Shown here: one piece after another, positions 14,273 through 19,095 of the stretch | Layout: every line of letters starts with the position of its first letter | How positions within the stretch are numbered: the stretch's first letter is position 1 | From: AWTP1-13 sp035258605 | GTDB lineage: Bacteria > Pseudomonadota > Alphaproteobacteria > Rhizobiales > Hyphomicrobiaceae | Direction: 5' to 3' | Length of the DNA stretch: 19,095 nt | NCBI GenBank assembly: GCA_035258605.1 | Contig: DATFXD010000319.1 | Coordinates: 1-19,095, forward strand | Notes under the pieces: model-generated | Databases searched by the model: none | What the model saw: the letters and a program-made list of their open reading frames with translations, nothing else | Told to the model about the DNA's origin: nothing | Translations under genes and position numbers: made by a program

Positions 14273-15308
14273 CGAGCCGCGGTGGTGGTACCGTGCCGCC
14301 CCGAGCACCGCGGCGAAAGTCCTGGCGCCGGTCGGCGCTGTCTATGGCTGGGCGGCGCGCACGCTCTACCAAACGCGGCGCGCGCACAGGGCGGCACTGC
14401 CCGTAATCTGCATTGGCAACTTCACCGCCGGCGGCACCGGCAAGACGCCGCTCGCCATCTACCTGTGCCAGAGCTTGCAGGCCGCCGGGCACGCGCCGGT
14501 GGCCTTGATGCGCGGCTACGGCGGCCGCCTGGCCGGCCCCTACTGGGTAAACGGCGGCACCGATCGGGCGCGCGATGTTGGCGATGAAGCCCTCCTGATC
14601 GCCCGCGTGGCGCCGACCCTGGTGGCGCGCAACCGCAAGGCGGGGGCCGAAGCCATCGCCGGCGGCCCGCATCCCGTCAGCGTGATCGTCATGGACGATG
14701 GCCTACAGAATCCGACCTTGGCCAAGGATCTGACCGTTGCCGTGGTCGACGGCCGCCGCGGCGTCGGCAACGGCCTGGTGATTCCGGCCGGTCCGTTGCG
14801 GGCGGCCTTGGACATGCAGCTCGACCTTACCGATGCGGTCATCGTCAACGAACCGGCGGGGGCAACCGGGACCGTGAGCGATTGGCTGCGGCATCGCTTC
14901 GCCGGACCGGTCCTGCGCGGCACGACCGTGGCCGCCGCGGCGCTCGACGGGCCGCCGGCCATGCGGGTCCTGGCGTGGGCGGGCATCGGCGCACCGGAGC
15001 GCTTTTTTTGCCTGTTGCGACGCTTGGGCGCCGAACTGGTGGCGACCGCGCGCTTTCCCGATCACCATCGCCTCTCTCCATCCGAGGCAGAAACCCTCAT
15101 GGCGCGGGCGCGCGCCTTGGACGCCCGCTTGTTGACGACCGAAAAGGACTGGGTGCGGCTCGCCGGTGAGGATGGTGCGCTGGCCGAACTGGCGCAGCGG
15201 TCGCATCCGCTGCCGGTGAAGTTTGAGTTGGCGGCGGCCGACGCCGAGCGCCTGTTCGATCTCATCGACACCGCGCTCAAGGCGCGCCGGGCGCCGGGCC
15301 CCCCGTAA
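14262..15308 (+). CDS. lpxK: Tetraacyldisaccharide 4'-kinase
   Basis: This is a 348-residue inner-membrane-associated kinase that phosphorylates the 4' position of the lipid A disaccharide to give lipid IVA, the substrate of WaaA. The P-loop GNFTAGGTGKT (residues 52-62) is the LpxK form. DEALLIA, VMDDGLQNPTLAKDL and RRGVGNG follow, and LLTTEKDWVRL lies near the C-terminus, all characteristic. The start is GTG 14262 with GGAGG about 10 nt upstream. This start overlaps the end of the fusion gene by 11 nt, indicating translational coupling. The N-terminal hydrophobic segment near residues 15-27 fits membrane association. The length is normal. Confidence 0.95.
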   Translation: MHLDEPRWWYRAAPSTAAKVLAPVGAVYGWAARTLYQTRRAHRAALPVICIGNFTAGGTGKTPLAIYLCQSLQAAGHAPVALMRGYGGRLAGPYWVNGGTDRARDVGDEALLIARVAPTLVARNRKAGAEAIAGGPHPVSVIVMDDGLQNPTLAKDLTVAVVDGRRGVGNGLVIPAGPLRAALDMQLDLTDAVIVNEPAGATGTVSDWLRHRFAGPVLRGTTVAAAALDGPPAMRVLAWAGIGAPERFFCLLRRLGAELVATARFPDHHRLSPSEAETLMARARALDARLLTTEKDWVRLAGEDGALAELAQRSHPLPVKFELAAADAERLFDLIDTALKARRAPGPP

Positions 15309-15334
15309 GTCAGGGTGAAGGTCTTATACCAGTC

Positions 15335-15365
15335 CGCTGCCAGGGTTCAGCGCCTGGGCCTTTTT
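15335..15365 (+). terminator. Probable terminator of the lipid A cluster
   Basis: CCAGG (15340-15344) pairs with CCTGG (15353-15357), followed three bases later by TTTTT (15361-15365). It begins about 30 nt after the lpxK stop. A competing 5-bp stem, CGCTG (15335-15339) with CAGCG (15348-15352), overlaps it. Confidence 0.4.
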
Positions 15366-15406
15366 GTCGGCCCGACGAGCCTTGCTTCCGCCCCGATCCT
15401 GCCCCA

Positions 15407-15444
15407 TATACCGGCGCAGCCGGTGTACCCCGATCCGAGGGTAC
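15407..15444 (+). promoter_or_regulatory. Overlapping hairpins upstream of the cold-shock gene
   Basis: TATACCGGC (15407-15415) pairs with GCCGGTGTA (15419-15427) around GCA, 9 bp with one wobble. GTACCC (15425-15430) pairs with GGGTAC (15439-15444). The two share positions 15425-15427, so only one can form fully at a time. It is not known whether this region is transcribed as part of the cold-shock mRNA leader. Confidence 0.3.
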
Positions 15445-15494
15445 GTCCTCAAGATTGCGGTTTTGCTGCTTGCCCAAGGGGCGGTTTGCCTTCC

Positions 15495-15504
15495 CACGTC
15501 TGAG
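15495..15504 (+). repeat. Copy 1 of the 10-mer CACGTCTGAG
   Basis: This is a direct repeat of the same 10 bases found at 15854-15863. Copy 1 is 72 bp before the cold-shock gene and copy 2 is 32 bp before the next small gene. Confidence 0.5.
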
Positions 15505-15576
15505 ATGCCGGGGCCGAGCGTGCGGCCCTCTATATGACCGGCCTATCCACGCTTCTTTGGGAAAGGGAATCCCCAC

Positions 15577-15789
15577 ATGCGCGTCACTGGTACAGTGAAG
15601 TTTTTCAATACCGCCAAGGGTTATGGTTTTATCCAGCCGGAGAATGGCGGCAAGGACGTGTTCGTTCATGCCACCGCCCTCGAGCAGGCGGGCATCCGCT
15701 CGCTTAACGAGGGCGATCGGGTGACGTTCGTTCTCGAAGATGACCGCCGCGGGCGCGGCAAGCAGGCAGGGCAAATCCAGAAGGCGTAG
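15577..15789 (+). CDS. cspA: Cold-shock-domain RNA-binding protein (CspA family)
   Basis: This is a 70-residue single cold-shock domain, an OB-fold RNA chaperone. The RNA-binding motifs are RNP1 KGYGFIQ (residues 14-20) and RNP2 DVFVHATAL (27-35). The opening GTVKFFNTAKGYGFI is typical. Its short basic tail is rich in Arg, Lys and Gly. The ribosome binding site AAAGGGA lies upstream of ATG 15577, and the local sequence GGGAATCCCC could fold over it, a possible way of controlling translation by RNA structure. TATATG at 15531-15536 may be a -10 element, though no -35 is evident. It stands apart from the lipid A genes behind a probable terminator. Confidence 0.95.
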   Translation: MRVTGTVKFFNTAKGYGFIQPENGGKDVFVHATALEQAGIRSLNEGDRVTFVLEDDRRGRGKQAGQIQKA

Positions 15790-15816
15790 ACGCAGTCGCG
15801 AGAATTTGAACGCTAA

Positions 15817-15851
15817 CGAGCGCTTTCTGCCCGTGCGGCAGGGAGCGCTTG
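15817..15851 (+). terminator. Long hairpin after the cold-shock gene, without a T tract
   Basis: The arm 15817-15831 pairs with 15837-15851 around the loop CGTGC. That is 15 pairs, three of them G-T wobbles, with a core of AGCGC pairing GCGCT and CTGCC pairing GGCAG. The sequence after it (CTCACGTCTGAG) is not T-rich and carries copy 2 of the 10-mer repeat. It could be a transcription terminator, or leader structure for the next gene. Confidence 0.45.
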
Positions 15852-15853
15852 CT

Positions 15854-15863
15854 CACGTCTGAG
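15854..15863 (+). repeat. Copy 2 of the 10-mer CACGTCTGAG
   Basis: This is identical to 15495-15504. It follows directly after the long hairpin and lies 32 bp before ATG 15896. Confidence 0.5.
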
Positions 15864-15895
15864 TTGCGCGGTTACGTGTGCGTTGGAGCAGCAGT

Positions 15896-16093
15896 ATGGC
15901 AAGCCATAAATTCAAGGTCGGCGCCGTGGTCGACTTCAGACCGGGACGGATGGGTTTTCCCGCCGCCAGTCGCGAGTGCACGATCGTGCGCGTCCTACCG
16001 ACCGATGGCAGGGATCTGTTCTACCGCATCAAGTGCACGGCCGAGGCCTTCGAGCGGGTGGTCTCGGAAGGCCAGCTCGCCGAGCGTACCTGA
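15896..16093 (+). CDS. Conserved small protein of unknown function (65 residues)
   Basis: The predicted protein has 65 residues, starting at an ATG with GGAG 8 nt upstream. It opens with HKFKVGAVVDFRPGR and ends with a segment around FYRIKCTAEAFERVVSEGQL. I recognise this pattern from small hypothetical proteins common in alphaproteobacteria. The strand pattern suggests a compact beta-rich, possibly SH3-like, fold. No function is known to me and no catalytic residues stand out. There is no signal peptide or membrane segment. It is convergent with the transaldolase gene, whose stop lies 12 bp further on. Confidence 0.8.
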   Translation: MASHKFKVGAVVDFRPGRMGFPAASRECTIVRVLPTDGRDLFYRIKCTAEAFERVVSEGQLAERT

Positions 16094-16105
16094 GCTCAAA
16101 CCCCT

Positions 16106-16762
16106 CTACAGGATTCGCTGGCCGCTCTTCTTCCAATCGGCCAGGAACAGCTCCAGTCCCCGATCGGTGAGGGGGTGGGCAATCAGCGCGCGCAGCACGG
16201 CGGGCGGCATGGTGGCGGCATCGGCGCCGATCATGGCGGCGTGCTTGACGTGCACGATGGTGCGGATCGAGGCGGCCAACAGCGCCGTTTTCAAGTCCGG
16301 GTAGTTGTCGTAGAGCGTGCGAATCTCGCGGATCAGCTCCATGCCATCGGCGCCGGTATCATCGAGCCGCCCGATGAATGGCGAGATGAAGGTCGCACCC
16401 GCCTTGGCCGCGAGCAGGGCCTGATTGGCGGAAAAGCACAAGGTGACATTGACCATGGTGCCTTCCTGGGCCAGGGTCCGGCAGGCGGTGAGGCCGTCCC
16501 AGGTGAGCGGCACCTTGACCGCGACGTTGGGCGCGATCTTGGCAAGCGTGCGTCCCTCCCGCAGCATGCCCTCAAGGTCGGTGGCGGCCACCTCGGCGCT
16601 GACCGGCCCGGCCACGGTGGCGCAGATCTCGGCAATGATGTCGCGAAAGCCGCCCTTGGCTTTGGCGACCAAGGAGGGGTTGGTCGTCACCCCGTCAATG
16701 AGCCCGGTAGCGGCCAATGCCTTGATCTCGGCCACATCGGCGGTGTCAACGAAGATTTTCAC
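16106..16762 (-). CDS. tal: Transaldolase, small TalC-type
   Basis: This is a 218-residue cytoplasmic enzyme of the short transaldolase / fructose-6-phosphate aldolase family. It transfers a dihydroxyacetone unit between sugar phosphates in the pentose phosphate pathway. The Schiff-base lysine is Lys83 in VKVPLTWDGL, with Asp6 (FVDTAD) and Asn28 (TTNPS) conserved. Two positions favour transaldolase over fructose-6-phosphate aldolase. Glu57 in VSAEV stands where the aldolase has Gln, and Phe129 in ISPFIGR stands where the aldolase has Tyr. The start is GTG 16762, preceded by GAGGG. A longer frame to 16807 adds residues not seen in the family. It is divergent from priA. Confidence 0.92.
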   Translation of the reverse strand: MKIFVDTADVAEIKALAATGLIDGVTTNPSLVAKAKGGFRDIIAEICATVAGPVSAEVAATDLEGMLREGRTLAKIAPNVAVKVPLTWDGLTACRTLAQEGTMVNVTLCFSANQALLAAKAGATFISPFIGRLDDTGADGMELIREIRTLYDNYPDLKTALLAASIRTIVHVKHAAMIGADAATMPPAVLRALIAHPLTDRGLELFLADWKKSGQRIL

Positions 16763-16788
16763 GGGCGCCCTCGGGTGCTCCCCAATGC

Positions 16789-16834
16789 CTTGGCCTTGCC
16801 GCAGCAAGCGCGAAAGCTTGTGGCTGTGGCCAAG
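16789..16834. promoter_or_regulatory. Nested inverted repeat between tal and priA
   Basis: CTTGGCC (16789-16795) and GGCCAAG (16828-16834) are perfect inverted repeats. Between them, CAAGC (16805-16809) and GCTTG (16816-16820) form a second inner pair. The element lies between the two divergent starts and could be an operator or a transcript hairpin. Confidence 0.3.
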
Positions 16835-16856
16835 CTGATTCGGGGTTCTAGTCCGC

Positions 16857-16869
16857 GGGAGCGCGTTTG
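16857..16869 (+). promoter_or_regulatory. GGGAG ribosome binding site and TTG start of priA
   Basis: GGGAG (16857-16861) lies 5 nt before TTG 16867. The context CGGGAGCGC-TTTGG is nearly the same as at the exporter start near 10301. Confidence 0.5.
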
Positions 16870-19089
16870 GAAAGTCTGCTGGCAGGTTTGGATCGAGGTC
16901 CGGCGGCCGACGGCGCTGCCGGCGTGGTGCCGGTGTTGCTGCCGGTCGCCCTCGACCAGACCTACGACTATGTGTTGTCGGGCGATCTCTCCCCGCCGCC
17001 CGGCGCCTTCGTATTGGTGCCGTTCGGGGCGCAAACCCGCATCGGCCTCATCTGGGATGGACGCGTCGGCGCCGTCCATAAGCCGGTCGCCGCCAGCAAG
17101 CTGAAGCGCATCACCCAGAGCCTCGAGGTGCCGCCGCTCCCCGGCCTCGCGCTCCGGTTTGCCGAGTGGGTGGCGCGCTACACCTTGACCCCGCTCGGCA
17201 TGGTGGCGCGCATGATGATGGGCCCCAGCGCACTGTTCGAGCCGGTCAGGCCGCGGTTCGGCGTGCGCCTCGCCGCCGCTCCCCCGCCCCGCCTCACGCC
17301 GGCGCGCACGCGCGTGCTGGCGATTGCCGCCGACGGTGAGGTGCGCGCCAAGCCGGCGCTGGCGGCGGCGGCCAAATGCTCAACCGCGGTCATCGACGGT
17401 CTCGTCACGGCGGGGACGTTGGTCGAAGTGGCGATCCCCGCCGCCCGCTTCCCGCTCCCCAATCCCGCCCACGCGCGCGTCGATTTCGAGGGTGCTCAGG
17501 CCGCCGCGGTCTTGAGCGTCAACGCCGCAGCGGCGGCGCCGGCCTTCTCCGTCACCCTGATCGACGGCGTCACCGGTTCCGGCAAGACCGAGGTCTATTT
17601 CGAGGCGGTGGCGCGCGCACTTGAACGCGGCGTGCAGGCGCTGATCATGCTGCCGGAAATCGCCCTCACCAGCCAATTCATGGACCGGTTCGCCGGCCGC
17701 TTCGGCTGTCAGCCGGTCGAATGGCACTCGGCCCTGTCGGGACCCGAGCGCGCCCGCGCCTGGCGGGCGGTGGCCACCGGCGAGGCGCGGGTCGTGGTCG
17801 GCGCCCGCTCGGCGCTGTTCCTGCCCTATCGCGAGCTCGGCCTGATCGTGGTCGACGAGGAGCATGACCAGGGCTTCAAGCAGGAGGATCGCGTTCACTA
17901 TCAGGCCCGCGACATGGCGATTGTGCGTGCCAATCTCGGCAAGTTTGCCGTGCTTCTGGCGTCCGCCACGCCGTCGATCGAAAGCCACGTCAACGCCCGC
18001 ACCGCCCGCTACCGCTACCTGGCTTTGCCCAGCCGCTACTCGGGCGCCAAGCTGCCCGATGTGGTGACCATCGACATGCGCAAAGAGCCACCGGCGCGGG
18101 GCAAATGGCTGGCAGCGTCATTGGCGCAAGCGGTGGTGGACACCTTGGCGGCGGGTCAGCAGACGCTGTTGTTTCTCAACCGCCGTGGCTATGCGCCCCT
18201 CACCTTGTGCCGCGGTTGCGGTCACCGGCTCGACTGCCCGCAGTGCACAGCATGGCTGGTCGAGCATCGCTATCGGCAACGGCTCAACTGTCATCATTGC
18301 GGCTTCTCTTTGCCGATCCCGGAGAAATGCCCGCGCTGCGGCAAGTTCGAGTCGCTGGTGGCATGCGGACCGGGCGTTGAGCGCATTGCCGAAGAGGTGG
18401 CGGCGAGCTTTCCCGGCGCTCGCGTGGCGCTGCTGTCCTCCGACCTGGTGCCATCGCTGATCGAAATGCGCCAGATCATCGGCAGCATCGAAGCCGGCGA
18501 GATCGACATCGTGATCGGCACGCAAATGGTGGCCAAAGGCCACCATTTTCCGCGCCTGGCGACGGTTGGGGTGGTCGACGCCGATCTGGGACTGGGCAGC
18601 GCCGATCCCAGAGCCGCCGAGCGCACGTTCCAACTTTTGCACCAGGTCACCGGCCGCGCCGGCCGCGCCCTGGTCAGCGGCCGCGGCCTGGTGCAGACCT
18701 ATCTGCCCGAGCATCCGGTGATGCAGGCGATCATCTCCGGCGACCGCGATGCCTTTCTGGCGAGCGAAATTCGCCAGCGGCAAGCCGGGCTGCTGCCCCC
18801 TTACGGCCGGCTGGCCGCCCTGATCGTCTCGGCGCGCGACAAGGACCTGGCCGAGCTCGTTGCCCGCGACCTCGCCCGGCTGGCGCCGGAGGCCAGCCGG
18901 ATCTCGGTTTTGGGTCCGGCCGAAGCGCCGCTTGCCGTCATCCGCGGCCGCCACCGCTGGCGGCTGCTGGTCAAGGCGCCGCGCGAGCTCGATCTGCAGG
19001 GCTATCTGCGGCTGTGGCTCGGCCAGCTCAACAAGCTGCCGACCGACGTGCGGCTGACCGTCGATATCGATCCCTATAATTTTCTTTGA
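16867..19089 (+). CDS. priA: Primosomal protein N', replication restart helicase
   Basis: This is a 740-residue 3'-5' superfamily 2 DNA helicase that reloads the replisome at stalled forks. The N-terminal DNA-binding domain begins near PVLLPVALDQTYDYVL. Walker A is GVTGSGKT (234-241) and Walker B is DEEH (330-333). The two zinc sites use eight cysteines in CxxC pairs: 448/451, 457/460, 475/478 and 488/491. GTQMVAKGHHFP and the QVTGRAGR motif VI follow. The length is typical and the stop is inside the window. The likely start is TTG 16867 with GGGAG 5 nt before it. In-frame GTG codons at 16924 and 16927 would also preserve the conserved region. It is divergent from the transaldolase gene. Confidence 0.95.
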   Translation: MESLLAGLDRGPAADGAAGVVPVLLPVALDQTYDYVLSGDLSPPPGAFVLVPFGAQTRIGLIWDGRVGAVHKPVAASKLKRITQSLEVPPLPGLALRFAEWVARYTLTPLGMVARMMMGPSALFEPVRPRFGVRLAAAPPPRLTPARTRVLAIAADGEVRAKPALAAAAKCSTAVIDGLVTAGTLVEVAIPAARFPLPNPAHARVDFEGAQAAAVLSVNAAAAAPAFSVTLIDGVTGSGKTEVYFEAVARALERGVQALIMLPEIALTSQFMDRFAGRFGCQPVEWHSALSGPERARAWRAVATGEARVVVGARSALFLPYRELGLIVVDEEHDQGFKQEDRVHYQARDMAIVRANLGKFAVLLASATPSIESHVNARTARYRYLALPSRYSGAKLPDVVTIDMRKEPPARGKWLAASLAQAVVDTLAAGQQTLLFLNRRGYAPLTLCRGCGHRLDCPQCTAWLVEHRYRQRLNCHHCGFSLPIPEKCPRCGKFESLVACGPGVERIAEEVAASFPGARVALLSSDLVPSLIEMRQIIGSIEAGEIDIVIGTQMVAKGHHFPRLATVGVVDADLGLGSADPRAAERTFQLLHQVTGRAGRALVSGRGLVQTYLPEHPVMQAIISGDRDAFLASEIRQRQAGLLPPYGRLAALIVSARDKDLAELVARDLARLAPEASRISVLGPAEAPLAVIRGRHRWRLLVKAPRELDLQGYLRLWLGQLNKLPTDVRLTVDIDPYNFL

Positions 19090-19095
19090 GCGGGC

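Noticed and set aside
16106..16762. Identification as fructose-6-phosphate aldolase
   Set aside because: The residues that distinguish the two enzymes (Glu57 and Phe129) match transaldolase and not the aldolase.
16840..16862. A tRNA T-arm-like stretch (CGGGGTTCTAGTCCGCG) upstream of priA
   Set aside because: No matching acceptor, D or anticodon arms can be formed around it, so it is not a tRNA gene and probably not a remnant.
1..19095. CRISPR arrays, insertion sequences, prophage, toxin-antitoxin or defence islands
   Set aside because: No regularly spaced repeats, transposase or integrase motifs, or defence-gene signatures were seen on either strand.

Overview
The window is 19,095 bases of GC-rich chromosomal DNA, and its genes suggest an alphaproteobacterium, probably a Rhodospirillales-like lineage. 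This is an inference from four things. The first is an 83-residue DUF4170 protein followed by a lipid A export and Kdo transfer cluster. The second is a heme A synthase of the proteobacterial type. The third is a 65-residue conserved small protein of a kind I associate with alphaproteobacteria. The fourth is two promoter-like sequences of the GCTANA type, one of them a full match to the Caulobacter-type -10 consensus. GTG and TTG starts are common, and long antisense open frames are abundant, as expected at this GC content.

Layout, left to right. (1) 1-2221: tRNA-Gln(CUG) on the minus strand, then a minus-strand periplasmic solute-binding protein of the oligopeptide family with no permease or ATPase genes beside it, and a divergent 95-residue protein of uncertain function. 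(2) 2222-6623: plus-strand metabolic genes that do not form an obvious pathway, namely an agmatinase-family ureohydrolase, a lone dTDP-4-dehydrorhamnose reductase (rfbD) and a gamma-glutamyltransferase-family N-terminal-nucleophile hydrolase. (3) 6843-9668: ctaA, a HAD-family phosphatase whose start overlaps the ctaA stop, and ubiA; heme A and ubiquinone both serve aerobic respiration. (4) 9928-15308: the lipid A/LPS core block, DUF4170, an MsbA-type ABC exporter, a single reading frame joining a DUF374 acyltransferase-like domain to the Kdo transferase WaaA, and lpxK overlapping its end. (5) 15577-16093: a cold-shock-domain protein with a structured leader, and the 65-residue conserved small protein. 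(6) 16106-19089: transaldolase on the minus strand and priA on the plus strand, divergent.

The genes of block 4 fit one pathway: LpxK makes lipid IVA, WaaA adds Kdo, and MsbA flips the product across the inner membrane. The DUF374 domain fused to WaaA is the most unusual item, because these are normally separate adjacent genes. I found no CRISPR array, insertion sequence, prophage, defence island or other undescribed multigene system. The best candidates for novelty are the DUF374-WaaA fusion, the gamma-glutamyltransferase-like enzyme lacking the usual substrate-binding arginine, and the structured, partly repeated non-coding DNA around the cold-shock gene.
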